Positions 24,436 through 33,516 of a stretch of DNA of 64,000 nucleotides are shown piece by piece. Position 1 is the first letter of the stretch; each line of letters begins with the position of its first letter. This DNA comes from Saccharopolyspora_C sp047200635 (lineage in GTDB: Bacteria; Actinomycetota; Actinomycetes; Mycobacteriales; Pseudonocardiaceae), in the NCBI RefSeq assembly GCF_047200635.1, contig NZ_JBJZOI010000012.1, forward strand, positions 124,001 to 188,000, given 5' to 3'. The position numbers and the translations under genes are program-made. Under the pieces are notes generated by a model. The model made no database searches. It was not told where the DNA came from and was given only the letters and a program-made list of their open reading frames with translations.

Positions 24436-25197
24436 TCAGGCGAGGGCGGCCAGGTGCTTGGCCTCCTCCAGGACCTCGCGGAGCATCGCCGGGGTGAGCC
24501 TGCCGGTGAAGGTGTTCTGCTGGCTGACGTGGTAGCAGCCGAGCAGGTGCAGATCCGGCCCGCCGTCGGTGGCGGGCAGCGTCGCGCGGGCGGCGTGGCC
24601 GAACTTCGGGCGGGGCGACGGGACCCGCCAGGCAGCGGCCCCGAGCACCGGCAGCACCGCCTGCCAACCGAAACCTCCCAGCACCAGCACCACCCGCACC
24701 GTGCTGCGCAGCAGCAGGAGCTCGCGGGCCAGCCAGGGGCGGCAGGTGTCGCGCTCGCCCGGGGTCGGCTTGTTCGCGGGCGGCGCGCAGCGCACCGGCG
24801 CGGTGATCCTGGTGCCGCGCAAGGACAAGCCGTCACCGATCCGGAGCGAGCGGGGCTGCGAGGCGAGGCCGACGTCGTGCAGGGCCTGGTAGAGCACGTC
24901 CCCGGAGCGATCTCCGGTGAACATCCGCCCGGTGCGGTTCGCGCCGTGCGCGGCGGGCGCCAGACCGACGATGGCGATGGCCGCGTCCGGCGGCCCGAAT
25001 CCGGGCACCGGCCTGCCCCAGTAGGTCTCGTCGCGGAACGCGGCGCGCTTCTCCACCGCCACCCGCTCCCGCCACTCGACCAACCGCGGACACGCCGCGC
25101 AGTGCGTCACCCGGTCGTCGAGCTCCGCGAGGTCCCGCACCGCGCGGGCCGCGCGCGCCGGGTCGGTGACGGGATCGTCGATCAGCTGGGAGCCCAC
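24436..25197 (-). CDS. Uracil-DNA glycosylase, family 5 (UDGb) type
   Basis: This 253-residue repair enzyme removes uracil, and often hypoxanthine, from DNA. An N-terminal cysteine pair for the 4Fe-4S cluster is in HCAACPRLVEWRE. The active-site loop reads GLAPAAHGANRTGRMFTGDRSG, with Ala where families 1 and 4 have a catalytic acid, as in UDGb. Later Cys residues (RCAPPANKPTP...DTC) complete the cluster, and the C-terminal motif is CYHVSQQNTFTGRL. The GTG at 25197 has GAGG eight bases upstream. A longer frame would overlap the divergent peptidase start and is unlikely. Confidence 0.9.
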   Translation of the reverse strand: MGSQLIDDPVTDPARAARAVRDLAELDDRVTHCAACPRLVEWRERVAVEKRAAFRDETYWGRPVPGFGPPDAAIAIVGLAPAAHGANRTGRMFTGDRSGDVLYQALHDVGLASQPRSLRIGDGLSLRGTRITAPVRCAPPANKPTPGERDTCRPWLARELLLLRSTVRVVLVLGGFGWQAVLPVLGAAAWRVPSPRPKFGHAARATLPATDGGPDLHLLGCYHVSQQNTFTGRLTPAMLREVLEEAKHLAALA

Positions 25198-25255
25198 CCG
25201 CTCAGCCTCGCAGAATCGGGCTCGGGGTGCGGGTTCCGGCCCGTAGAGTTCGAGC

Positions 25256-26716
25256 ATGGCTGCCACCACCGATGAGAACGAGCAGGGCACCGCGAAGCCG
25301 GCCGAGCCGGTCGACGACCTGGTCAGCACGCACCACACGATCACCACCACCGGGGGCGAGCTGTCCTACACCGCCACCACCGGTCGCATCGTGCTGCGGG
25401 AGGAGGTCGTCACCGACGGGAAGTTCGACGGGCTCAAGGCGAAGGCGGAAGTCCACCTCACCTCCTACGTCGCCGACGGCGACGAACCGCGTCCGGTGAC
25501 CTTCGCGTTCAACGGGGGTCCCGGCTCGTCGAGCGTCTGGCTGCACCTCGGGGTGCTCGGCCCGCGCCGGGTGGTGTCGGGGGACGCCGGTTCGCTCGCC
25601 GCTCCGCCGTACGGGCTGACCGACAACGCGGAGACGCTGCTCGCGCACAGCGACCTGGTGTTCATCGACCCGGTGTCGACCGGGTACTCCCGCGCGGTGG
25701 ACGGCGGGGAGCCCGCGGACTTCCACGGCTACCAGCGGGACGTGGAGTCGGTCGGCGAGGTGATCCGGTTATGGACCTCGCGGAACGGGCGCTGGCTGTC
25801 GCCGAAGTACCTGGCCGGTGAGTCCTACGGGACGCTGCGCGCCGCGGCGCTCGCCGAACACCTGCAGGAGAAGCACGGCCTGTACCTGAACGGGCTGATG
25901 CTGATCTCGTCCGTGCTGGACATGGGCACCATCCGGTTCACGGACGGCAACGACCTGCCGCACTGGCTGTACCTGCCGACCTATGCCGCGATCGCGCACC
26001 ACCACGGCAAGCACGGCGACCGACCGCTGCGGGACGTGCTGGCGGAGGCGGAGTCCTTCGCCGCGGGTGACTACGCGCTGGCGCTGGCGCGCGGGGCTCG
26101 GTTGTCCGCCGAGGAGCGCGCCGACATCGTCCGCCGCACGGCCGCGCTGACCGGGTTGTCCGAGGACTACGTGGACCGGGCGAACCTGCGCATCGAGCAC
26201 CTGCGGTTCTTCACCGAGCTGCTGCGCGCGGACCGGCGCACGGTGGGCCGGATGGACGGGCGGTTCGTGGGCTGGGAGCCCGACGCGGCCGGCGAGCGGT
26301 TCACCGACGATCCGAGCGTCTCCGGGATCCTCGGCGCCTACTCGGCGGGGATCAACCACTACCTGCGCGAGGAGCTGGGCTACGCCAACGACCTGCCGTA
26401 CGCGCTGCTGAGCGACCGGGTGCGGCCGTGGTCGTACAAGGAGTTCGAAGGGGCCTCGGTGTCGGTGGTCGACAAGCTCGGCACCGCGATGCGCACCAAC
26501 CCGCACCTGCGGGTGCACGTCGCCGCGGGCTACTCCGACGGGGCGACGCCGTACTTCGCCGCCGAGCACGTGCTGGCGCGGCTGCCGATCCCCGAGGCGC
26601 TGCGGCGCAACATCGAGGTCCGCTACTACGCGGCCGGGCACATGATGTACGTGCACGAGCCGTCCCGGGTCCAGCAGTCCGAGCACCTGGCCGAGTTCGT
26701 CCGCTCGGAGCAGTAG
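25256..26716 (+). CDS. S10 family serine peptidase (carboxypeptidase-like), TTA codon inside
   Basis: This 486-residue alpha/beta-hydrolase matches serine carboxypeptidases. The oxyanion motif FAFNGGPGSSSVWLHLG is at about residue 83, the nucleophile Ser190 in LAGESYGTLRAA, the Asp in GYSDGATPYFAAEH, and the His in YYAAGHMMYVHEPS. No signal peptide is seen, so it is probably cytosolic. Codon 172 (25769-25771) is TTA, a very rare codon here, which could make translation depend on a UUA-reading tRNA as in bldA control. It is divergent from the uracil-DNA glycosylase with 58 bases between them. Confidence 0.9.
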   Translation: MAATTDENEQGTAKPAEPVDDLVSTHHTITTTGGELSYTATTGRIVLREEVVTDGKFDGLKAKAEVHLTSYVADGDEPRPVTFAFNGGPGSSSVWLHLGVLGPRRVVSGDAGSLAAPPYGLTDNAETLLAHSDLVFIDPVSTGYSRAVDGGEPADFHGYQRDVESVGEVIRLWTSRNGRWLSPKYLAGESYGTLRAAALAEHLQEKHGLYLNGLMLISSVLDMGTIRFTDGNDLPHWLYLPTYAAIAHHHGKHGDRPLRDVLAEAESFAAGDYALALARGARLSAEERADIVRRTAALTGLSEDYVDRANLRIEHLRFFTELLRADRRTVGRMDGRFVGWEPDAAGERFTDDPSVSGILGAYSAGINHYLREELGYANDLPYALLSDRVRPWSYKEFEGASVSVVDKLGTAMRTNPHLRVHVAAGYSDGATPYFAAEHVLARLPIPEALRRNIEVRYYAAGHMMYVHEPSRVQQSEHLAEFVRSEQ

Positions 26717-26810
26717 CCGTACCGCCGGGTTCCGCAGTTCGCCGCGGGCCCGGCGCGCGTGACCGATCAGGCATGGTCAAGCGCCCGAGCGCTGCTGCAA
26801 CATCACCGGC

Positions 26811-27635
26811 ATGGGCGCGAACGAGCACGACCTGCCGTCACCGATGCCGTCGATCCCGGACACGACCCGTCCCAACTCGGCCCGGATGTACGACTACTAC
26901 TTGGGCGGGGCCGCGCACTTCGCGGTGGACCGCGAGGCGGCCGACGATGCCCTCGCGGTGCTGCCGCAGTCCGCGGTCTACGCGCGGGCGAATCGCGCGT
27001 TCCTGGGCCGGGCCGTGCGGTTCCTGCTCGACGAGGGCGTCGACCAGTTCCTCGACCTCGGTTCCGGGATCCCCACCGTCGGCAACGTGCACGAGATCGC
27101 CCACCGCGTGAACCCGGACGCGAAGGTGAGCTACGTGGACCACGAGCCGGTGGCCGTGGCGCACGCGCAGCGGATGCTCGCCGGCCTGCCGAACGTGAGC
27201 ATCACCCAGGCCGACGTGCGCGATCCGGAGGGCGTGCTCAGGTCTCCCGGAGTCGCGGGGATGCTCGACCTCAGCAGGCCGGTGGCGGTGCTGGCCATCG
27301 CGATCCTGCCGTTCGTGCCGGACGACGACGAGGTGCTCGACCTGGTGTCCCGCTACCGGGAGGCGAGCGCACCCGGCAGCTGGTTGGCGATCTCGCACAT
27401 CTCGCAGGTCTCGGCGACCGACGAGCAGGTGCGGGTGGCCCACGAGGTGATGGCCCGGACCCCGACTCCCGTGCTGTGGCGCCACCCCGAGTCCGTGGCG
27501 CGGTTGTTCACCGGCTACCGGCTGGTGGAACCGGGTCTGGTGCTCTCGCCGCTGTGGCGCCCGGATCGGCCGATCAGCCACGCGGAAGCGGCCGAGGCCA
27601 ACGCCTACGGGGGCGTGGGGCGCCTGGAGCGCTGA
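26811..27635 (+). CDS. SAM-dependent methyltransferase (DUF574 family)
   Basis: This 274-residue protein belongs to the actinobacterial S-adenosylmethionine methyltransferase group. The family opening TTRPNSARMYDYYLGGAAHFAVD is present. The SAM-binding loop is FLDLGSGIPTVGNVHEIA, followed by VSYVDHEPVAVAHA and the Asp-containing ITQADVRDP. The substrate is unknown; many genomes carry dozens of copies. It starts 94 bases after the peptidase and ends at a strong terminator. Confidence 0.88.
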   Translation: MGANEHDLPSPMPSIPDTTRPNSARMYDYYLGGAAHFAVDREAADDALAVLPQSAVYARANRAFLGRAVRFLLDEGVDQFLDLGSGIPTVGNVHEIAHRVNPDAKVSYVDHEPVAVAHAQRMLAGLPNVSITQADVRDPEGVLRSPGVAGMLDLSRPVAVLAIAILPFVPDDDEVLDLVSRYREASAPGSWLAISHISQVSATDEQVRVAHEVMARTPTPVLWRHPESVARLFTGYRLVEPGLVLSPLWRPDRPISHAEAAEANAYGGVGRLER

Positions 27636-27667
27636 CCGGTCCGCGCTGCCGCCGCAGCGGGCCGGAA

Positions 27668-27710
27668 GAGCGCCGGGCGCGGGGAAGCAGCTCCCCCGCG
27701 CCCGGCGCTC
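27668..27710. terminator. Strong bidirectional terminator
   Basis: A perfect 17-bp stem (27668-27684 with 27694-27710) and nine-base loop lie between the convergent methyltransferase and dppF genes. Confidence 0.85.
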
Positions 27711-27719
27711 CGCTCGCGA

Positions 27720-28721
27720 TCAGGCCACGACGTGCGGGTGCTCCTCCGCGAAGTGGCAGGCCGACGGGTGCCCGCCGAGCCTGACCTCCAGCTCGGGGGC
27801 CTTCTCCGCGCAGATGTCCTGCGCCTTCCAGCACCGGGTCCGGAACCGGCAGCCCGAGGGCGGGTTCGCCGGGCTCGGCACGTCCCCGCTGAGCCGGATG
27901 ACCTCGCGCTTGCCGCGCAGCGTCGGGTCCGGCACGGGGACCGAGGACAGCAGCGCCTGGGTGTAGGGGTGCTGCGGACGCTCGTAGATCTGCTCGTCGG
28001 TGCCGATCTCCACCATCTTGCCCAGGTACATCACGCCCACCCGATCGGACAGGTGGCGCACCACGCCGAGGTCGTGGGCGATGAACACGTAGGAGAGCCC
28101 GAACTCCTGCTGGAGCTCGCCGAGCAGGTTCATCACCTGCGCCTGGATGGAGACGTCCAGCGCGGACACCGGCTCGTCGCACACGATCACCTTGGGCCGC
28201 AGCGCCAGCGCGCGGGCGATGCCGATGCGCTGCCGCTGCCCGCCGGAGAACTGGTGCGGGTAGCGCTGGATGTGCTCGGGGTTGAGCCCGACGACCTCCA
28301 GCAGTTCCTGCACCTTCCGCCGGCGGTCGCCCTTCGGCGCCACGTCGGGGTGGATCTCGAAGGGCTCGCCGACGATGTCCCCGACGGTGCGGCGCGGGTT
28401 CAGCGAGGTGTAGGGGTCCTGCAGCACGATCTGCATGTTCCGGCGCAGCTTGCGGAGCTCGGCGCCGCCCATCTTGAACATGTCGCGGCCCTCGAACGTG
28501 GCGGTGCCGCTGGTCGGCATCTCCAGCCGCATCAGCACCTGCGCGAGGGTGGACTTGCCGCAGCCGGACTCGCCGACGATGCCCAGCGTCTCGCCCTTGT
28601 GCAGGTCGAAGGAGACGCCGTCGACGGCGCGGACGTGCCCGACCGTGCGCTGGAAGACGATGCCCCGGTTGATCGGGAAGTGCTTGACCAGGTCCCGCAC
28701 CTCGAGGATCGGCTCACTCAC
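27720..28721 (-). CDS. dppF: Dipeptide/oligopeptide ABC transporter ATPase (second subunit)
   Basis: This 333-residue ATPase powers peptide import. Walker A is GIVGESGCGKSTLAQ, the signature is HQFSGGQRQRIGIARAL, and Walker B is VIVCDEPVSALD. The C-terminal oligopeptide-transporter domain includes SGCRFRTRCWKAQDIC, with cysteines seen in the DppD/DppF group. Its GTG start overlaps the dppD stop by eight bases, so translation is coupled. It is the last gene of the operon and is followed by a terminator. Confidence 0.93.
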   Translation of the reverse strand: MSEPILEVRDLVKHFPINRGIVFQRTVGHVRAVDGVSFDLHKGETLGIVGESGCGKSTLAQVLMRLEMPTSGTATFEGRDMFKMGGAELRKLRRNMQIVLQDPYTSLNPRRTVGDIVGEPFEIHPDVAPKGDRRRKVQELLEVVGLNPEHIQRYPHQFSGGQRQRIGIARALALRPKVIVCDEPVSALDVSIQAQVMNLLGELQQEFGLSYVFIAHDLGVVRHLSDRVGVMYLGKMVEIGTDEQIYERPQHPYTQALLSSVPVPDPTLRGKREVIRLSGDVPSPANPPSGCRFRTRCWKAQDICAEKAPELEVRLGGHPSACHFAEEHPHVVA

Positions 28722-29721
28722 TGGTCATCAGCTCCTCGGCGAAGTGGCAGGCGCTGGTCCGGCCGAGCCCCAGGTGGTGCTGCGCGGGGACCTGCTCGCG
28801 GCACCGGTCCTGAGCGCGCGGGCAGCGCGGGTGGAACGGGCAGCCGCTGGGGATGTTCATCAGGTTCGGCGGCAGGCCCTTGATGGTCTCCAGGTCCTGC
28901 CCCTTGAGGTCCAGGCGCGGGATGGAGCGCATCAAGCCCTCGGTGTAGGGGTGGCCGGGCTGCTGGTAGAGGCCGTAGGCGTCGGCGGACTCCACGATGC
29001 GGCCGGCGTACATCACCACGATCCGGTCCGCGACCTCCGCGACGACGCCGAGGTCGTGGGTGATCAGGATCAGGCCCATTCCCCGTTCGCGGCGCAGCTC
29101 GTCGAGCAGGTCCATGATCTGGGCCTGCACGGTCACGTCGAGCGCGGTGGTCGGCTCGTCCGCGATGAGCAGCTCCGGGTCCAGCGCCAGCGACATCGCG
29201 ATCATCGCGCGCTGCCGCATCCCGCCGGAGAACTGGTGCGGGTACTCCTTCACGCGCTGCTTCGCGTTCGGGATCTTGACCTGGTCCAGCAGCTCCACCG
29301 CGCGGGCGGTGGCGTCCTTGCGGGACATGCCGCGGCGCAGCCGCAGCTGCTCGGCGATCTGGAACCCCACCGTGTAGACGGGGTTCAGCGCCGAGAGGGC
29401 GTCCTGGAAGATCATCGCCATCGAGTCGCCGCGCAGCTCGCGCCGCCGGCCGTCGGTGGCGGTGAGCAGGTCCTCGCCGGCGTAGCGGATCGCGCCGCCG
29501 GTGACGAAGCCGGGCGGCGTGTCCAGGATGCCCATCACGGTTTGCGCGGTGACGCTCTTGCCGGAGCCGGATTCGCCCAGCACCGCCAGCGTCTCACCGG
29601 CGTTGACGTGGTAGCTCACGCCGTTGAGCACCTTGGCGACCCCGTCGCGGGTGCGGAACTCGACGTGCAGGTCCTCGACGTCGAGCAGCCGTCCACCTGC
29701 CTTGTCGTCCTTGTCGGGCAC
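28714..29721 (-). CDS. dppD: Dipeptide/oligopeptide ABC transporter ATPase (first subunit)
   Basis: This 335-residue ATPase partners DppF. Walker A is VLGESGSGKSVTAQ, the signature is HQFSGGMRQRAMIAMSL, and Walker B is LLIADEPTTALDV. The C-terminal cysteine motif reads SGCPFHPRCPRAQDRC. It starts ten bases after dppC and overlaps dppF by eight bases. Confidence 0.93.
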   Translation of the reverse strand: MPDKDDKAGGRLLDVEDLHVEFRTRDGVAKVLNGVSYHVNAGETLAVLGESGSGKSVTAQTVMGILDTPPGFVTGGAIRYAGEDLLTATDGRRRELRGDSMAMIFQDALSALNPVYTVGFQIAEQLRLRRGMSRKDATARAVELLDQVKIPNAKQRVKEYPHQFSGGMRQRAMIAMSLALDPELLIADEPTTALDVTVQAQIMDLLDELRRERGMGLILITHDLGVVAEVADRIVVMYAGRIVESADAYGLYQQPGHPYTEGLMRSIPRLDLKGQDLETIKGLPPNLMNIPSGCPFHPRCPRAQDRCREQVPAQHHLGLGRTSACHFAEELMTSE

Positions 29722-29731
29722 AGCGGGCCTC

Positions 29732-30682
29732 CTACTTCTGCTTCGGGTCGAGCGCGTCGCGGACGGCGTCGCCGAGCATCACGAACGCCAGCACGGTCAC
29801 CACCAGGAACCCGGCGGGGAACAGCAACAGGTGCGGCGAGGATTCGATGAACTCGCGGGAGTCCGCGATCATGACGCCCCAGGACACCACCGGGTACTTC
29901 AGCCCGAGGCCCAGGTAGGACAGGGTTGCCTCGGCGCCGATGAACCCGCCCAGCGCGATTGTGGCGTAGACCAGGACCGGAGCCAGGCAGTTCGGCAGCA
30001 TGTGCCGCAGGATGATCCGCGAGGGCTTCGCGCCCAGGGCGCGGGCGGCCTTCACGTAGTCCTGCTGCTTCGCCGAGATCGCCGCGGAGCGCATGATGCG
30101 CATCGCGATCGGCCAGGACAGCAGCGAGATCGAGATGACCACCTGGAGCACGACCCTGGTTCCGCTGGGAATCTCGCCGGGCTGGTTGAAGGTGGTCAGG
30201 ATGACGATGGCGCCGAGCACGAACGGCAGGCCGAGGAAGATCTCGGAGAACCGGGACAGCAGGTTGTCCAGCCAGCCGCCGTAGTAGCCGCCGATGATCC
30301 CGACGACCGAGCCGATCAGCACCGTGCCCAGGGTCGCCAGCAGACCGACGGCGACCGAGGCGCGGGCGCCGTAGATCGCCCGGGCGTAGATGTCCCGGCC
30401 CTGCACGTCGTAGCCGAACCAGGCTTCGGCGGAGGGGCCCTGCCGCGACTTGGCGAGCATCGAGATGTTCGGGTCCACCGAGGTGAACAGCTGAGGCACG
30501 GCGACCACCAGCAGGAGCAGGAAGATGATCCCGGCGGAGACCAGGAACAGCGGCCTGCGCCGCAGGTCCCGCCAGGCGTCGCCCCACAGGCCGCGCGGCT
30601 TCTCCGGCTTGGCCTGCTTCGCGGCGGGGGTGGCGGGTTCGCCGCTCGTGGTGGTGGGAGCAGTGGCAGTCGAGTCAGGCAT
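29732..30682 (-). CDS. dppC: Peptide ABC transporter permease, DppC type
   Basis: This 316-residue permease has a cytoplasmic N-terminus (about 1-45) and six membrane segments. The EAA-loop signature reads YVKAARALGAKPSRIILRHM. It starts eight bases inside the end of dppB, which couples their translation. Together with DppB it forms the membrane channel. Confidence 0.93.
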   Translation of the reverse strand: MPDSTATAPTTTSGEPATPAAKQAKPEKPRGLWGDAWRDLRRRPLFLVSAGIIFLLLLVVAVPQLFTSVDPNISMLAKSRQGPSAEAWFGYDVQGRDIYARAIYGARASVAVGLLATLGTVLIGSVVGIIGGYYGGWLDNLLSRFSEIFLGLPFVLGAIVILTTFNQPGEIPSGTRVVLQVVISISLLSWPIAMRIMRSAAISAKQQDYVKAARALGAKPSRIILRHMLPNCLAPVLVYATIALGGFIGAEATLSYLGLGLKYPVVSWGVMIADSREFIESSPHLLLFPAGFLVVTVLAFVMLGDAVRDALDPKQK

Positions 30683-31619
30683 ATCGAATCCTCGGGTCCA
30701 GCACCGCGTACAGGATGTCCACCAGGAGGTTCATCAGCAGGTAGACCAGCACGAGGAGGGTGACGATGCCGGTGACCGTCATGCCCTCCTTGGTCAGGAT
30801 GGCCTTGTAGACCAGGCCGCCGATGCCCCGGATGTTGAACACGCCCTCGGTGACGATGGCACCGCCCATCAGGGCGCCCAGGTCGGTGCCCAGGAAGGTG
30901 ATGACCGGGATCAGCGAGTTCCGCAGCAGGTGCACGCCGACGACGCGGCGGGGGGTGAGCCCCTTCGCGTGCGCCGTGCGCACGTAATCGGCGCGCTTGT
31001 TCTCCATCATGCTCGTCCGGGTCAGCCGGGCGACGTAGGCCATCGAGAGGCTGCCGAGCACGAACCCGGGGACCAGCAGCTCGCCGATCGTCGGATCCGA
31101 ACCGACCGAGGTCTTGATCAACCCCAGCTCGGTGCCCAGCCAGACCTTGAGCACGAAGCCGGTGACGAAGACCGGCAGCGAGATCAGGAACAGGGTGGAC
31201 ACCAGCACCAAGCTGTCCACGAAGCCCTTGCCCCGGAGGCCGGTGACGATGCCGGCCAGGACGCCGATGACGGCCTCGATGACGAGCGCGACCAGGGCGA
31301 GCCGCACCGTGGTCGGGTAGGCGTTGGAGATCAGCTCGGAGATCTGGACCCCGGCGTAGGTCTCGCCGAAGTTCCCGCTGAACAGCTGCCCGAGGTACTT
31401 GAAGTACTGCACGACCAGCGGGTCGTCGAGGTTGTACTGCGCGGTCATCTCTCGGACGTACGAGTCCGGGCAGGCCCGCTCACCGCACTTGCCTGCGAAC
31501 GGATCGCCCGGAACGGCCCACACCATCGCGTAGATGATGAACGTGGTGCCGATGAAAACTGGGATCAACTGCAACAACCGTCGCAGTACGTATCGACCCA
31601 CCGGTCCTCCTGTGGACAA
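30675..31619 (-). CDS. dppB: Peptide ABC transporter permease, DppB type
   Basis: This 314-residue permease starts GRYVLRRLLQLIPVFIGTTF, typical of DppB, and has six membrane segments. The EAA loop reads YVRTAHAKGLTPRRVVGVHL. The extracytoplasmic loop contains CGERACPDSY, a cysteine pair that could form a disulfide. A hairpin separates it from the upstream substrate-binding gene. Confidence 0.93.
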   Translation of the reverse strand: MSTGGPVGRYVLRRLLQLIPVFIGTTFIIYAMVWAVPGDPFAGKCGERACPDSYVREMTAQYNLDDPLVVQYFKYLGQLFSGNFGETYAGVQISELISNAYPTTVRLALVALVIEAVIGVLAGIVTGLRGKGFVDSLVLVSTLFLISLPVFVTGFVLKVWLGTELGLIKTSVGSDPTIGELLVPGFVLGSLSMAYVARLTRTSMMENKRADYVRTAHAKGLTPRRVVGVHLLRNSLIPVITFLGTDLGALMGGAIVTEGVFNIRGIGGLVYKAILTKEGMTVTGIVTLLVLVYLLMNLLVDILYAVLDPRIRYA

Positions 31620-31626
31620 CGAGCAC

Positions 31627-31663
31627 GGCCCGGCCCGCCCCGTTCTCCGGGGCGGACCGGGCC
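31627..31663 (-). terminator. Intra-operon hairpin between dppA and dppB
   Basis: Arms 31627-31642 and 31648-31663 pair at 15 of 16 positions. A stable stem after the binding-protein gene commonly protects its mRNA or partly terminates, giving more binding protein than transporter. Confidence 0.6.
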
Positions 31664-31671
31664 CGCGCTGC

Positions 31672-33309
31672 TTACTGCTGCTTGAGCGTCACCGACGTCA
31701 GGTCGAGCTTGCGGAACGGCGTCGCCTTCGCCTCGGCGAGGCGCTCCGCGGAGAAACCGGCCTGGACCGGCTGGGTCCACAGCGGGATCACCGGCATGTC
31801 GTTGGCCAGCAGCTTCTCCGCCTCGGCGTAGAGCTTGTTGGCTTCCTCCACGGTCGGCGCGGCGTTCGCCTTGTCGAGCGCGGCGTCGAACGCCGGGTTG
31901 GCGTACTCGTAGTCGTTCGAGGACGCGCCCGTGCGGTAGAGCTGGGTCAGGAACGTCTCGATGTTCGGGTAGTCCGCGACCCAACCGGTGCGGAACATGC
32001 CGGTGAACTCGCGGGCGTTGGCCTGCCGCCGGAACTCGCTGAAGGTCGGGGTCGGCGCGAACTGCACGTCGATGCCCAGCGTCTGCCGGATGCTGGCCGC
32101 CACGGCCTCGGACCACTCGTTGTGGCCGCCGTCGCCGTTGGTGATGATCGTCAGCGTGCCCTGGAAGCCGCCCGCCTTGTCGAGCAGCTGCTTGGCGCGC
32201 TCCGGGTTGTAGGTGCAGTACTCACCGCACTGGTTGGGCACGTAGCCCTCGACCGACGGGGAGGTCCAGCCGTCGGCCGGCTGGCGGCTGCCCGCGAAGA
32301 TCTGCTCGGTGATCGTCGGGCGGTCGATCGCCATCGAGATCGCCTTGCGCAGGTCCGGGTTCTGGAAGCGCTCGTCGTAGAGCGGGAACGCGAGGTTCTG
32401 GGTCAGCAGGCCCGGCTTCTCCTGGGCGCCGTCCCCGAGGTCCGCGCGCCACTTGTCCCCGGCCAGCGCCGAGACCGGCACCTGGCGGACGAAGTCGAGG
32501 TTGCCCGAGACCAGGTCCTCGTAGGCGGTGTCGAGCTCGTCGTAGACCTTGAACTCGACGTTCTGGACCTGGGCCTTGTCCTCGCCCTGGAACTGGTCGA
32601 AGCGGCTGACGGTCAGGCTCTGGTTCGGGGTCCGGGACTCGAACTTGAACGGACCGTTGCCGATCGGCTTCTCCTCGTAGCTCGCCTGATCGGTGAAGAA
32701 CACCTCGGGCAGCGGGTAGAAGGCCGAGTAGCCCAGCATGGTGGGGAAGATCGTCAGCGGCGCCTTGAGCTCCACCTGGAAGGTGGTGGGGTCGAGGACC
32801 TTCAGCCCGGACATCTCCTGGGCCGTCGGCTTCGGCGCCTCCTGCGGGCCGCTGGCGCCGTCCGGGTCGGCGGGGTTGACCTCGTCGTAGCCCTTGATCT
32901 GCTCGAAGAAGCTCGCGCCCTGCTGCCCGTTCGGCCCGTAGGCGGTGAAGTTCCAGGCCTTGACGAAGCTGTCGGCGGTGACGGGGCTGCCGTCGTGGAA
33001 GGTCCAGCCGGGCTTGATCTTGATGGTGAAGCTCTTGTTGTCCGGAGACGGCGTGATCTCCTGCGCCATCTCGTTGCTCACCGAGGCGTCGTCCGGCGAG
33101 TACTTCACCAGCCCGGAGAAGATCGAGTCGAGCACGTTGCCACCGTTGACCTCGGTGGTGTTGCCGGGGATCAACGGGTTCTCCGGCTCCCCCCACTCGA
33201 CGGTGACCGTGTCGCCCGATGCCGCGCTGCCGCCCCCTCCGCAACCGGAGGCCAGCATGGCCACCGCCAGCGGAACCGCGACCAACGCCGCCAGACGTCC
33301 CTTTCGCAT
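31672..33309 (-). CDS. dppA: Peptide-binding lipoprotein of ABC transporter (family 5)
   Basis: This 545-residue solute-binding protein delivers peptides to DppBCDF. The signal peptide MRKGRLAALVAVPLAVAMLASGC ends in the lipobox LASGC, so it is a lipoprotein. The family 5 pattern appears as YSPDDASVSNEMAQEITPSP and FHDGSPVTADSFVKAWNF, with a late AISMAIDRPTI motif. The ATG at 33309 follows GGGAGG; a longer in-frame extension lacks a signal peptide. It is the first gene of the operon. Confidence 0.93.
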   Translation of the reverse strand: MRKGRLAALVAVPLAVAMLASGCGGGGSAASGDTVTVEWGEPENPLIPGNTTEVNGGNVLDSIFSGLVKYSPDDASVSNEMAQEITPSPDNKSFTIKIKPGWTFHDGSPVTADSFVKAWNFTAYGPNGQQGASFFEQIKGYDEVNPADPDGASGPQEAPKPTAQEMSGLKVLDPTTFQVELKAPLTIFPTMLGYSAFYPLPEVFFTDQASYEEKPIGNGPFKFESRTPNQSLTVSRFDQFQGEDKAQVQNVEFKVYDELDTAYEDLVSGNLDFVRQVPVSALAGDKWRADLGDGAQEKPGLLTQNLAFPLYDERFQNPDLRKAISMAIDRPTITEQIFAGSRQPADGWTSPSVEGYVPNQCGEYCTYNPERAKQLLDKAGGFQGTLTIITNGDGGHNEWSEAVAASIRQTLGIDVQFAPTPTFSEFRRQANAREFTGMFRTGWVADYPNIETFLTQLYRTGASSNDYEYANPAFDAALDKANAAPTVEEANKLYAEAEKLLANDMPVIPLWTQPVQAGFSAERLAEAKATPFRKLDLTSVTLKQQ

Positions 33310-33516
33310 GTGCGTCCTCCCACTTCCCACGCGGGCCCCTGTGAGGATTTCCCGGGGCCGCCACGCACGGCGACGATGTTCACCGCCGCGATAGATGAGC
33401 GTAAACATAAATGAGAAACCCCCACCCGCAGTGCCTCGTCACAAATCCGTCACTTTCTGGCTCGATCCAGAAACGGGACGCCCACAGCCCGGAGGCGACT
33501 GGCCACACTCTGAGAA
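33310..33516 (-). promoter_or_regulatory. Upstream region of the dpp operon, AT-rich
   Basis: This 207-bp gap between ppx and dppA is clearly less GC-rich than its surroundings. Leftward it reads TTGTGAC and then, after a G-rich stretch, TCATTTATGTTTACGCTC, a plausible -35/-10 area with possible regulator binding. Exact elements are uncertain. Confidence 0.4.
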
